The position numbers and the translations under genes were made by a program. Shown one piece after another: positions 42,261-51,344 of a stretch of DNA of 64,000 bases. The DNA is from Phytohabitans flavus (GTDB taxonomy: Bacteria > Actinomycetota > Actinomycetes > Mycobacteriales > Micromonosporaceae). The first letter of the stretch is position 1, and every line of letters starts with the position of its first letter. Below the pieces are notes generated by a model. That model was not told where the DNA came from, made no database searches, and saw only the letters and a program-made list of their open reading frames with translations. Where the stretch lies: positions 496,001 through 560,000 of the forward strand of contig NZ_AP022870.1 in the NCBI RefSeq assembly GCF_011764545.1. The letters run 5' to 3'.

Positions 42261-43232
42261 TTGGACTTCGACGGCTTGCTGCGGGACTTCCCCGACCTGA
42301 CCACCACCGGCCTCGCGCAGGGCGCCATCTACGCGCTCGTCGCTCTCGGCTACACCCTGGTGTACGGTGTCCTGCGCCTCATCAACTTCGCCCACTCCGA
42401 GGTCTTCATGATCGGCACGGTTGCCGCTCTGGGGACCTGGCAGGCGCTGGGCTACAACCAAAACTCGTCGGTAGGCGGGATCGGGCTCATCCTGCTCCTC
42501 CTCCTTGCCGGCCTGGCCGCCGCGGTGGTGGCCTCCACGCTGACCGCGGTCGCGGTGGAACGGGTGGCCTACCGGCCGCTGCGCCGCCGCAACGCCCCAC
42601 CACTGGCGTTCCTGATTACCGCGATCGGCGCGTCGTTCGTCCTCTTCGAGGCGGTCGGGCTCTTCAGCGACAACCTGCACATCGGCGGCGAGCGGGCGCC
42701 GTTCGGCATGGTCACCGTGATCAAGCCGGAAAACGTGATCAGCGTCGGCGGCTGGGACATCACCAACACCCAGATCCTGGTGATCCTGTCGGCCATCGGC
42801 ATGCTTATCGCCCTCGACACGTTCGTCAACCGCAGCCGCCTCGGCCGGGGTATCCGCGCGGTGGCCCAGGATCCGGACACCGCGGCCCTCATGGGTGTCA
42901 ACAAGGACCGGGTCATCCTGCTCGTGTTCGTGATCGGCGGCATCATGGCGGGCGCCGCCGCCCTGCTCTGGAACGTCGCCTACACCTTCAGCCGCTTCGA
43001 CGTCGGCTTCCTCATCGGCCTGAAGGCATTCTCCGCGGCGGTCCTCGGCGGTATCGGCAACCTGCGTGGCGCGCTCCTCGGTGGCCTGCTCCTCGGCGTG
43101 GTGGAAAACTACGCTGCTGGACTGTTCGGCGGCGACTGGAAGGACTTCACCGGCTTCGTCGTGCTGATCGTGCTGCTGATGTTCCGACCTACCGGCCTGC
43201 TGGGCGAGTCGCTTGGGAGGGCTCGGGCATGA
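42261..43232 (+). CDS. livH: Branched-chain amino-acid ABC transporter permease LivH
   Basis: 323 aa from TTG 42261, seven bases after GGAG. About eight transmembrane helices. Family signatures include GAIYALVALGYTLVYGVLRLINF near residue 20 and the cytoplasmic GRGIRAVAQDPDTAALMG loop that contacts the ATPase. It forms the membrane channel with LivM, whose start overlaps its stop codon by four bases. Confidence 0.95.
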   Translation: MDFDGLLRDFPDLTTTGLAQGAIYALVALGYTLVYGVLRLINFAHSEVFMIGTVAALGTWQALGYNQNSSVGGIGLILLLLLAGLAAAVVASTLTAVAVERVAYRPLRRRNAPPLAFLITAIGASFVLFEAVGLFSDNLHIGGERAPFGMVTVIKPENVISVGGWDITNTQILVILSAIGMLIALDTFVNRSRLGRGIRAVAQDPDTAALMGVNKDRVILLVFVIGGIMAGAAALLWNVAYTFSRFDVGFLIGLKAFSAAVLGGIGNLRGALLGGLLLGVVENYAAGLFGGDWKDFTGFVVLIVLLMFRPTGLLGESLGRARA

Positions 43233-44365
43233 ACGCGCACATCGAAAAGGTCAGGTCTCGCGGCGCCTCGATGCGCGCCCGCTGGGACAGCATGCCGCGC
43301 CAGGTGCGCTGGGTCGCGCTCCTCGCCCTGATCGTCTTCCTCTACCTGCTGCCGAACCGCTGGTTCTACATCAACCTCTGGTACTTCCGGACGATGGAAT
43401 CGGACATGGCTACGGTCCTGTTCGAGACCGCGTTCTTCGTGCTGCTAGCCGTCGGCCTGAACGTCGTGGTCGGCTTCGCCGGCCTGCTCGACCTCGGCTA
43501 TTTCGGCTTCTTCGCGGTCGGCGCGTATACCGTCGCGCTGCTCACCTCCCCGGAGAGCCGGTTCGACATCGGCTGGCCGTGGCTGGCGGCGGTCCCGGCG
43601 GCGGTCGCGGTCACGATGATCTCCGGTGTGATCCTGGGCGGTCCGACACTGCGATTGCGCGGGGACTATCTCGCCATCGTGACGCTCGGCTTCGCCGAGA
43701 TGATCCGCCTTTACGCGTCACGCAACGAGGGCATCGCGAACGGGCAGCGGGGCATCCCCCAGATCCCGCACCCGGTGCCGGACGTGAAGGGGAGCGACGG
43801 CCAGTCGCTGTTCGGCGTGGTCGACGCGCGGCCGTACTACTGGCTCACGTTGACGATCATCATTTTCGTGATCCTGGGCGTCCGAAACCTCACCCGCAGC
43901 CGGGTCGGCCGGGCCTGGGTGGCGATCCGCGAAGACGAGGACGCGGCGCAGATCATGGGCGTGCCGACGTTCAAGTACAAGCTGTGGGCGTTCGCGATCG
44001 GCGCGGCGGTCGGCGGCCTGTCGGGTGCGCTCTTCGCCGGCAAGCAGAGCTTCATCAACTCCGACAGCTTCCAGCTCACGAACTCCATTCTGGTGCTGGC
44101 CGCGGTCATCCTCGGCGGTGCGGGCAACATCTACGGCGCGGTCATCGGGGCGTTCATCACCTGGTACCTGCCGGAGTGGGTGCGCGGTATCGGCGGCGCG
44201 CTCGGCTTGGAGATCAACGTGGCCGAGTACCGCATCCTGATCTTCGGGGCGGTGCTGATCGTCATGATGATCTTCCGACCGCAAGGCATCCTGCCGAACA
44301 GACGACGAGCGGCGGAGTTCGCTGACCGGCGCCAGGAGGCCGCACCGACGGAGGCGAGCACATGA
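43229..44365 (+). CDS. livM: Branched-chain amino-acid ABC transporter permease LivM
   Basis: 378 aa. A soluble, basic N-terminus precedes about nine transmembrane helices. Signatures: GLNVVVGFAGLLDLGYFGFFAVGAY, GPTLRLRGDYLAIVTLGF and the coupling loop GRAWVAIREDEDAAQIMG. ATGA overlaps link it to livH upstream and livG downstream. Confidence 0.95.
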   Translation: MNAHIEKVRSRGASMRARWDSMPRQVRWVALLALIVFLYLLPNRWFYINLWYFRTMESDMATVLFETAFFVLLAVGLNVVVGFAGLLDLGYFGFFAVGAYTVALLTSPESRFDIGWPWLAAVPAAVAVTMISGVILGGPTLRLRGDYLAIVTLGFAEMIRLYASRNEGIANGQRGIPQIPHPVPDVKGSDGQSLFGVVDARPYYWLTLTIIIFVILGVRNLTRSRVGRAWVAIREDEDAAQIMGVPTFKYKLWAFAIGAAVGGLSGALFAGKQSFINSDSFQLTNSILVLAAVILGGAGNIYGAVIGAFITWYLPEWVRGIGGALGLEINVAEYRILIFGAVLIVMMIFRPQGILPNRRRAAEFADRRQEAAPTEAST

Positions 44366-45180
44366 CCGACACGGTTCCCGACACGACCGCTCCGGCGAAG
44401 GCGCCACCGCGGGAGGCGCTGCTCGAGGTCGATCACGTCACGCTCCGCTTCGGCGGCGTGGTCGCGCTCAACGACGTCGACTTCACGCTGTACAAGGGCG
44501 AGATCCTGGGTCTGATCGGGCCCAACGGTGCCGGCAAGACCACCTGCTTCAACGCGATGACCGGTGTGTACACGCCGACGCAGGGGGAGATCCGGTTCAA
44601 CGGCCAGCGGATCAGCGGCCGGGCCCGCCACAAGATCACCCAGATGGGCATCGCCCGCACGTTCCAGAACATCCGGCTCTTCCCCGAGATGACCGCCCTG
44701 GAAAACGTCATGGTCGGTGCCGACGCGCACCACAAGACCAGCGTGGTCTCGGCGCTCTTCCGGCTGCCGCGGTTCTGGAAGGAGGAGCGGAGCGGGCGCG
44801 ACCGGGCGCACGACCTGCTCCGCTTCGTGGGCATCGCGCGTCCGGGCGAGCTGGCCCGCAACCTGTCGTACGGAGAGCAGCGGCGGCTGGAGATCGCCCG
44901 GGCGCTGGCGACCAGCCCGACGCTGCTCTGCCTCGACGAGCCGGCCGCCGGCTTCAACCCGGCCGAGAAGGACTCGCTTCTCCAGCTTATCCGCAAGATC
45001 CGCGACACCGGCATCACGGTGCTGCTGATCGAGCACGACATGCGGCTGGTCATGGGCGTCACCGACCGGATCGTGGTGCTGGAGTTCGGCAAGAAGATCG
45101 CCGAAGGGCTGCCCGCCGAGGTCCGGGACAACCCGGCCGTCGTCGCCGCGTACCTGGGAGTGCCGACCGATGCTGCTTGA
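44362..45180 (+). CDS. livG: Branched-chain amino-acid ABC transporter ATPase LivG
   Basis: 272 aa. ABC ATPase with Walker A GPNGAGKTT (about 53-61), signature LSYGEQRRLEIARAL, Walker B LLCLDEPAAG and H-loop IEHDM. The insert HHKTSVVSALFRLPRF and the C-terminal extension are typical of LivG. It overlaps livF by 11 bases. Confidence 0.96.
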   Translation: MTDTVPDTTAPAKAPPREALLEVDHVTLRFGGVVALNDVDFTLYKGEILGLIGPNGAGKTTCFNAMTGVYTPTQGEIRFNGQRISGRARHKITQMGIARTFQNIRLFPEMTALENVMVGADAHHKTSVVSALFRLPRFWKEERSGRDRAHDLLRFVGIARPGELARNLSYGEQRRLEIARALATSPTLLCLDEPAAGFNPAEKDSLLQLIRKIRDTGITVLLIEHDMRLVMGVTDRIVVLEFGKKIAEGLPAEVRDNPAVVAAYLGVPTDAA

Positions 45181-45880
45181 GATCGAAGACCTGACCCTGC
45201 TGTACGGGCGCATCCAGGCCCTGCACGGGATCAGCCTGCACGTCAACGAGGGCGAGGTGGTCGCGCTCATCGGGGCGAACGGGGCGGGAAAGACCACCAC
45301 CATGCGGGCCATCTCCGGCCTCCGCCCGGTGGCGAGCGGAAAGATCATCTTCGGTGGCCGGGACGTCACGAAGATGCGCGCCGACCTGCGAGTGGCCCTG
45401 GGCATCGGGCAGGCGCCCGAGGGCCGGGGCGTGTTCCCGGGCATGACGGTGCAGGACAACCTGGAGATGGGTGCGTACACCCGGCGCGACAAGCCCGGCA
45501 TCACGCAGGACCTGGCGATGGTGTACGACCTGTTCCCCCGGCTCAAGGAGCGGCAGCGGCAGGCCGGCGGCACGCTCTCCGGCGGTGAGCAGCAGATGCT
45601 GGCGGTGGGGCGGGCGATGATGACCCGGCCCAAGCTGCTGCTGCTCGACGAGCCCTCGATGGGGCTGGCGCCGATGCTGATCCAGCAGATCTTCGAGATC
45701 ATCACGCGGATCAACGAGCAGGGCACGACCGTGCTGCTGGTCGAGCAGAACGCGCAGCAGGCGCTCTCCCGGGCGCACCGCGGCTACGTGCTGGAGACCG
45801 GCTCGATCGTGAAGGAGGGCAGCGGCCAGGACCTCCTCCACGACCCGGCGGTCAAGGAGGCGTACCTGGGCGTCGCCTGA
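45170..45880 (+). CDS. livF: Branched-chain amino-acid ABC transporter ATPase LivF
   Basis: 236 aa. ABC ATPase with Walker A GANGAGKTT (about 34-42), LivF-type IGQAPEGRGVFPGMTV, signature LSGGEQQMLAVGRAM, Walker B LLLLDEPSMGLAP and switch VEQNA. Last gene of the transporter operon; the methyltransferase gene converges 25 bases beyond. Confidence 0.96.
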   Translation: MLLEIEDLTLLYGRIQALHGISLHVNEGEVVALIGANGAGKTTTMRAISGLRPVASGKIIFGGRDVTKMRADLRVALGIGQAPEGRGVFPGMTVQDNLEMGAYTRRDKPGITQDLAMVYDLFPRLKERQRQAGGTLSGGEQQMLAVGRAMMTRPKLLLLDEPSMGLAPMLIQQIFEIITRINEQGTTVLLVEQNAQQALSRAHRGYVLETGSIVKEGSGQDLLHDPAVKEAYLGVA

Positions 45881-45905
45881 CGTCCAGGGTGGTCCGCGGG
45901 CCCGG

Positions 45906-46730
45906 TCAGGGCTTGCGGGCCACCCCCGCGTACGACGGGAACATGTCGGTGACGTCGCCGTCGGCCCGCCACTCGGCGGGGTCGACGAGCCCCGGCTCGA
46001 CAAGCTCCAGCCCGTCGAAGAACGCGCCGATCTGCTCCCGGCTGCGCAGGGCCACCGCGTTCGCCTTGGTGTAGCGGTCGGCGACGGCCCGCTGCTCGGC
46101 GGTCAGCTCGAACGGGAACGTCGCGACCTGCGAGATCCCGAGGTAGCTGCCCGGCACGATCGCGTCGCGCAGCCGGGCCACGATGCGGGCCGGGTCGTCC
46201 GCGTCGGGCACGAAGTGCAGGACCGCCACGATCAGCACGGCGACCGGCTGGGTGAAGTCGAGCGCGCCGGTGACCCGGGGGTCGGAGAGGATCGCGTCGG
46301 TGTCGCGGATGTCCGCCTGCACGACGGTCACCCGCTCGTCGCCCTCGACGATGGCGAGGCTGTGCGCCACCGCCACCGGGTCCACGTCGACGTAGACCAC
46401 CTTGGCGTCCGGCGCGACGCGGTGCGCGGCCTCGTGCACGTTACCCACGGTGGGGATGCCGGAGCCCAGGTCGAGGAACTGCCGGATGCCCGCGGCGGCG
46501 AGGAACTCCACCGCGCGGCGCAGGAAGCCCCGGTTGGCGTGGGCGGTCAGACGGATCTGCGGGCCGACCGCGAGGACCTGCTCGGCCATCTGCCGGTCGA
46601 TGGCGAAGTTGTGCAGGCCGCCGAGCATGTAGTCGTAGATCCGAGCGGTGCTCGGCCGCTCCAGGTCGACCTCGGGTGGCGCCCAAGCCGGCCGGTCCAT
46701 CGCCGCCTCCAGATTTTGTTCGGTACCCAT
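45906..46730 (-). CDS. SAM-dependent methyltransferase, Methyltransf_19 (DUF574) family
   Basis: 274 aa. The family start DRPSTARIYDYMLGG is present here as RPSTARIYDYMLGGLHNFAID. The SAM site is FLDLGSGIPTVGNVHE with an acidic VYVDVDPVA strand two. The family is widely expanded in high-GC actinobacteria and has no assigned substrate. It diverges from polA across 83 bases. Confidence 0.9.
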   Translation of the reverse strand: MGTEQNLEAAMDRPAWAPPEVDLERPSTARIYDYMLGGLHNFAIDRQMAEQVLAVGPQIRLTAHANRGFLRRAVEFLAAAGIRQFLDLGSGIPTVGNVHEAAHRVAPDAKVVYVDVDPVAVAHSLAIVEGDERVTVVQADIRDTDAILSDPRVTGALDFTQPVAVLIVAVLHFVPDADDPARIVARLRDAIVPGSYLGISQVATFPFELTAEQRAVADRYTKANAVALRSREQIGAFFDGLELVEPGLVDPAEWRADGDVTDMFPSYAGVARKP

Positions 46731-46799
46731 CGGCGCCTCACCTTACGGGGTTGGCGCATCCCTACGCGTGCCCGCTATAGGAGTGTCGGAGGTCCGGAC

Positions 46800-46805
46800 T
46801 AGAGT
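46800..46805 (+). promoter_or_regulatory. Leaderless-type -10 box of polA
   Basis: TAGAGT lies eight bases before the GTG start of polA, and no ribosome-binding site precedes the start. This is the usual arrangement of leaderless actinobacterial genes. Confidence 0.5.
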
Positions 46806-46813
46806 CGCTTTCT

Positions 46814-49504
46814 GTGACAGAGTCAACGCCGCGCCTGCTGCTGCTCGACGGGCATTCGCTCGCATATCGGGCGTTCTACGCCCTGCCCGTGGAAAACTTC
46901 TCGACGGCCACGGGGCAGCCGACCAACGCGGTCTTCGGCTTCACGTCGATGCTGATCAACATGCTGCGCGACGAGCGGCCCACGCACATCATCGTGTCGT
47001 TCGACGTGTCACGGCAGTCCTTCCGGACCGAGAAGTACGCGGAGTACAAGGCCGGCCGCTCGGAGACCCCGGCGCCGTTCCAGGGCCAGGTGAGCCTGGT
47101 CAAGGAGGTGCTCGACGCGCTGCGCATCCCGATCGTGGAAAAGCCGGGCTACGAGGCCGACGACGTGATCGGCACGCTCACCAAGCAGGCCCGCGCGGCC
47201 GGCATGGAGGTGGTGATCAGCACCGGCGACCGCGACGCGTTCCAGCTTGTCGACGAGCACGTGACGGTGCTCTACCCGGTGCGCGGCGTGTCCGAGGTCT
47301 GGCGGATGGACCCGGCCGCGGTCGAGGCGAAGTATTTCGTGCCTCCCACGCAGTACCGGGACAAGGCCGCGCTGGTCGGCGAGACCAGCGACAACCTGCC
47401 GGGCGTGCCGGGCGTGGGGGACAAGACGGCCGCCAAGTGGATCAAGGAGTACGGCGGTCTTGAGGGCGTCATCGCCAGCGCCGACAAGATCAAGGGCAAG
47501 GCCGGCGACAACCTGCGTGCCCACCTGGCCGACGTCATGCGCAACTACGAGATCAACCAGCTCGTCTGCGACCTCGAGCTGCCGCTCCGCCCCGAGGACG
47601 CCCGCTGGCCCGGATGGGACCGTGAGGCGGTGCACCAGGTCTTCGACGCGCTGGAGTTCCGGGTGCTGCGCGAGCGGCTGTACCAGTACCTGGAGGCCGT
47701 CGAGCCGGAGGCCGAGGCGGGGTTCGAGCTCGACGGCTCGGTCCTGTCCGGCGGCGAGGTGTCCGGCTGGCTGGAGTCGTATGCGCCGGTGGGTACCCCG
47801 CTCGGCGTCGCGGTCGCCGGGCGGTTCGGCCGCGGCACCGGCGAGCTGACCGGCGTAGCGCTGGCCAATGCGGAGGGCCAGGCCGCCTGGTTCGACCCGG
47901 CCGAGCTGGACGAGGGCGACGAGGCCGCGGTGGGCGCCTGGCTCGCCGACACCAAGCGCCCCAAGGTCGTCCACGACAGCAAGCCGGCGCTGCTCGCGTT
48001 CCGCGCGCGTGGCTGGGAGCTGCGCGGCGTCACTCGCGACACCGCGATCGCCGCCTACCTCGCCCGCCCCGACCAGCGGACGTATGACCTGACCGACCTG
48101 GCCCTGCGCTACCTGCACCGCGAGCTCAGGGTCGACGCGCCGGACAACGGCCAGCTCACGCTCGAAGGGCTCGGCGACGGCGGCGAGGCGGTCGAGCAAA
48201 ACCTCATGCTCCGCGCCCGCGCCACGCTCGACCTCGCCGACGCGGTCGACGCCGAGCTGTCCCGGGACGGCGAGCTGTCCGCGCGGCTGATGGCCGACGT
48301 GGAGCTGCCGCTCGTCGAGGTGCTCGCCGAGATGGAGCGCACCGGCATCACCGCCGACACCGACTACCTGTCCGACCTGGAGAGCGGGTTCGCCGCCGAG
48401 GTGAAGGCGGCGGCCCAGGCGGCGTATGGGGTGGTGGGCCGCGAGTTCAACCTCGGGTCGCCCAAGCAGCTACAGGAGATCCTCTTCGGCGAGCTCGACC
48501 TGCCCAAGACCAAGCGCATCAAGAGTGGGTACACGACGGACGCCGACGCGCTGCAAGGCCTCTTCGCGCAGACCGGGCACCCGCTGCTGGAGCACCTGTT
48601 GCGGCACCGCGACGTGGCCAAGCTCAAGTCCACCGTGGACGGTCTGCTCAAGTCGGTCTCCGACGACGGGCGCATCCACACGACGTACTTCCAGACGGTC
48701 GCCGCCACCGGGCGCCTCTCGTCCACCGACCCCAACCTGCAGAACATCCCGATCCGCACAGAGGAGGGCCGCCGCATCCGGCGGGCGTTCGTGGTGGGCT
48801 CGGGATACGAGTGCCTGATGAGCGCCGACTACAGCCAGATCGAGATGCGCATCATGGCCGACCTGTCCAAGGACGAGGCGCTGATCCAGGCGTTCAACTC
48901 CGGCGCCGACTTCCACGCCGCCACGGCCTCGTCGGTCTTCAGCCTCCCGATCGAGGACGTCACCGCCGACCACCGCCGCAAGATCAAGGCGATGAACTAC
49001 GGCCTGGCGTACGGGCTGTCGGTCTACGGCCTCTCCCAGCAGCTCACGATCCCGACCGACGAGGCCCGGGCGCTGATGGACGAGTACTTCGAGCGCTTCG
49101 GCGGCGTCCGCGACTACCTCCAGGCGGTCGTGGGGCAGGCCCGGCAGGACGGGTACACGCAGACGATCCTGGGCCGGCGGCGCTACCTGCCCGACCTGAT
49201 CCACGACAACCGCCAGCGCCGCGAGATGGCCGAGCGGATGGCCCTCAACGCCCCGATCCAGGGCTCGGCCGCCGACATCATCAAGGTCGCCATGCTCCAC
49301 GTCGACCGTGCGATCCGCGAGGAGGGGCTGCGGTCGCGGATGCTCCTCCAGGTCCACGACGAGCTTGTCTTCGAGGTGGCCCAGGGCGAGCGCGAGACGA
49401 TGGAGACGCTGGTCCGCCGCGAGATGGGCAACGCCCACCCGCTGTCGGTGCCGCTGGAGGTCTCGGTCGGCGTCGGCAGCGACTGGAATAGCGCCGACCA
49501 CTGA
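46814..49504 (+). CDS. polA: DNA polymerase I
   Basis: 896 aa from GTG 46814. Repair and lagging-strand polymerase. The N-terminal 5'-nuclease (about residues 1-300) shows LLLLDGHSLAYRAFYALP, YEADDVIGTL and GDRDAFQLV. The middle domain (about 310-490) lacks the DxE and other acidic residues of 3'-5' proofreading (LGVAVAGRFG), as in other actinobacterial PolA. The polymerase domain has motif A DYSQIE (Asp672), O-helix RRKIKAMNYGLAYG (about 720-733) and motif C VHDE (about 846). Complete. Confidence 0.98.
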   Translation: MTESTPRLLLLDGHSLAYRAFYALPVENFSTATGQPTNAVFGFTSMLINMLRDERPTHIIVSFDVSRQSFRTEKYAEYKAGRSETPAPFQGQVSLVKEVLDALRIPIVEKPGYEADDVIGTLTKQARAAGMEVVISTGDRDAFQLVDEHVTVLYPVRGVSEVWRMDPAAVEAKYFVPPTQYRDKAALVGETSDNLPGVPGVGDKTAAKWIKEYGGLEGVIASADKIKGKAGDNLRAHLADVMRNYEINQLVCDLELPLRPEDARWPGWDREAVHQVFDALEFRVLRERLYQYLEAVEPEAEAGFELDGSVLSGGEVSGWLESYAPVGTPLGVAVAGRFGRGTGELTGVALANAEGQAAWFDPAELDEGDEAAVGAWLADTKRPKVVHDSKPALLAFRARGWELRGVTRDTAIAAYLARPDQRTYDLTDLALRYLHRELRVDAPDNGQLTLEGLGDGGEAVEQNLMLRARATLDLADAVDAELSRDGELSARLMADVELPLVEVLAEMERTGITADTDYLSDLESGFAAEVKAAAQAAYGVVGREFNLGSPKQLQEILFGELDLPKTKRIKSGYTTDADALQGLFAQTGHPLLEHLLRHRDVAKLKSTVDGLLKSVSDDGRIHTTYFQTVAATGRLSSTDPNLQNIPIRTEEGRRIRRAFVVGSGYECLMSADYSQIEMRIMADLSKDEALIQAFNSGADFHAATASSVFSLPIEDVTADHRRKIKAMNYGLAYGLSVYGLSQQLTIPTDEARALMDEYFERFGGVRDYLQAVVGQARQDGYTQTILGRRRYLPDLIHDNRQRREMAERMALNAPIQGSAADIIKVAMLHVDRAIREEGLRSRMLLQVHDELVFEVAQGERETMETLVRREMGNAHPLSVPLEVSVGVGSDWNSADH

Positions 49505-49606
49505 CCCACGGGCATCACGGTGTAAGTGGCATGTTTCCGCTTCGCCCTAATTTCTCCGGTCTGCGTATCTATGGTGAGGAGATCTAAAGGAGGAAGCGAG
49601 GAAGTC

Positions 49607-50194
49607 ATGGCCACAACAAGCGCGGCCCGCGGCACGTGGGCGGTCGGCGGGCTCGTCTTCGCCGCCACCATGATGATCCTGTTGGGGATCTGGGAGATCT
49701 TCGTCGGCATCGCCGCGATCGTCAACGACAACTTCTTCGTCGTCGGCCCCAACTACACCTACAACCTCAACACCACGGCCTGGGGCTGGGCCCATCTCGT
49801 CCTGGGCGCACTCGTCGTCCTGGCGGGGTTTTCCCTCTTCACCGGGGCCACCTGGGCCAGGGCGGTCGGCATCACCCTGGCCGCGCTCGTGGCGATCAAC
49901 AACTTCATCTTCCTGCCGTACTACCCGCTCTGGTCGCTGGTGATGATCGCGCTCGCCGTGTTCGTCGTCTGGGCGATGGCCACCGCGCGGGTCGACCGGT
50001 ACCGCGGCTCGGGCACCAGCGAGCGGGGCGGCTACTACAGCGAAGTCCGTGGCGAACCCCGCCCGGCGCCGGACCGGTGGCCCAGCAACCGTGCGCAGGC
50101 CGGCCAGCACCGCAGCGACCAGCCGGCGTCCACCGACGGGATGCCGGCGAGCGACGCCGAGCAGGTCGGCCAGCGCCCGCCGACGGGCCGCTAG
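49607..50194 (+). CDS. Four-helix membrane protein (DUF7144-like)
   Basis: 195 aa from ATG 49607 behind GAGGAA; a second AAAGGAGG lies further up. Four transmembrane segments (LVFAATMMILLGIWEIFVGIA; WGWAHLVLGALVVLAGF; AVGITLAALVAINNFIF; LWSLVMIALAVFVVWAMA) are followed by a long polar C-terminal tail. Widespread in actinobacteria, function unknown. Converges on the methyltransferase gene. Confidence 0.85.
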   Translation: MATTSAARGTWAVGGLVFAATMMILLGIWEIFVGIAAIVNDNFFVVGPNYTYNLNTTAWGWAHLVLGALVVLAGFSLFTGATWARAVGITLAALVAINNFIFLPYYPLWSLVMIALAVFVVWAMATARVDRYRGSGTSERGGYYSEVRGEPRPAPDRWPSNRAQAGQHRSDQPASTDGMPASDAEQVGQRPPTGR

Positions 50195-50202
50195 CGCAGG
50201 TA

Positions 50203-51009
50203 TTACGGCCGTTCGCAGCTGAAGATCGCGGTACCCGGGATGACGCGGCCGCGCAGCGGGCTCCAGCCGCCCCACGTGCCCTCGTTCTCCGCGGGCCACT
50301 CCGGCTCCACGAGGTCGACCAGCCGCAGGCCGGCTGCGACGATGGAGCGGACCCAGTCGCCGACGGTGCGGTGGTGCTCCACGTAGGTGGCCACGCCCTT
50401 GTCGTTCTGCTCGACGTAGGCGCGGCGGTCGAAGTACGAGTCCACGGCGACGAGGCCGCGCTCGCCCGGGTCATCCAGAAATGACCAGCGCAGCGGGTGG
50501 GTGGCGGAGAAGACGAAGCGACCGCCCGGGCGGAGTACCCGGGCTACCTCGCGAAGGACGACGGTCGCGTCTTCGACGAACGGGAGTGCCCCGTACGCCG
50601 AGCACGCGAGGTCGAACTCCCCGGTGCGGAACGGGAGCCGCTGGGCGTCCGCCTGTACCACCGGCAGGGCGGTGCCGACCCTGGCGTCGAGGCGATGGGA
50701 GTGGACCAGCTGGCCCCAGGACAGGTCCAACCCGACGACCTGGGCGCCCTGTGATGTGAGCCACCGCCCGCACTGGCCGGCGCCGCAGCCGATCTCCAGG
50801 ATCCGCCGGCCGGCGACGGGGCCGAGAAGGTGGACATCCGCCTCGTTGAGGCCTTCGGGACCCCAGACGAAACTGGCGTCACCGAGAAACTCCCCGTGCT
50901 CGGCCTGGTAGGAGTCGGCCTCGCCGTCCCACCAGCGCCGGTTGGCGTGCGTGGTCTCATCAGCGCCCGCCGACCTTCTGGCGGCCTCGATGACGGTACT
51001 CTCGATCAC
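50203..51009 (-). CDS. Class I SAM-dependent methyltransferase
   Basis: 268 aa. The SAM motif ILEIGCGAGQCGRWL, acidic VVGLDLS and post-motif FDLACSAYGALPFVED, LREVARVLRPGGRF are typical of UbiE/Methyltransf_11 enzymes. The substrate cannot be told. It faces away from rpsA. Confidence 0.9.
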   Translation of the reverse strand: MIESTVIEAARRSAGADETTHANRRWWDGEADSYQAEHGEFLGDASFVWGPEGLNEADVHLLGPVAGRRILEIGCGAGQCGRWLTSQGAQVVGLDLSWGQLVHSHRLDARVGTALPVVQADAQRLPFRTGEFDLACSAYGALPFVEDATVVLREVARVLRPGGRFVFSATHPLRWSFLDDPGERGLVAVDSYFDRRAYVEQNDKGVATYVEHHRTVGDWVRSIVAAGLRLVDLVEPEWPAENEGTWGGWSPLRGRVIPGTAIFSCERP

Positions 51010-51344
51010 CCCGTCATTCTGGCCCCAGCGGCGTACACCCCAGCGGTCGCCCCGGCGGGTTGGTCCGGAACGCCGGAACTACTCGCGAGTGGGACATTGT
51101 GGGCGATTGGCGACACGAGTACATCTGGCCCCGCCAGGGCTTGCACGCTGTGGTAATGCGCACGGTAAGCTAGTCGATGCACTCGCGGATTGTGACCTCG
51201 GCAGGGAGCAGGTCCGCGGTCGACGGGCACATCTTGCATGCATCGATATTGGCTGGGTATCGAGAAGAGTGAGCTTGTGCCTGGCGGCGGGTCCGTGGGT
51301 GCAGCAGGTTCCCGCGACACCATCCGTTCGGAGCAACAGTCCAC
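51010..51344 (+). promoter_or_regulatory. rpsA upstream region with a sigma-70-type promoter
   Basis: 335 bp without a gene. TTGCAC at 51141-51146 and TAAGCT at 51166-51171 are spaced 19 bases, a plausible housekeeping promoter for rpsA with a leader of about 170 bases. A GGAG at about 51328 is a weak, distant ribosome-binding site. Confidence 0.5.
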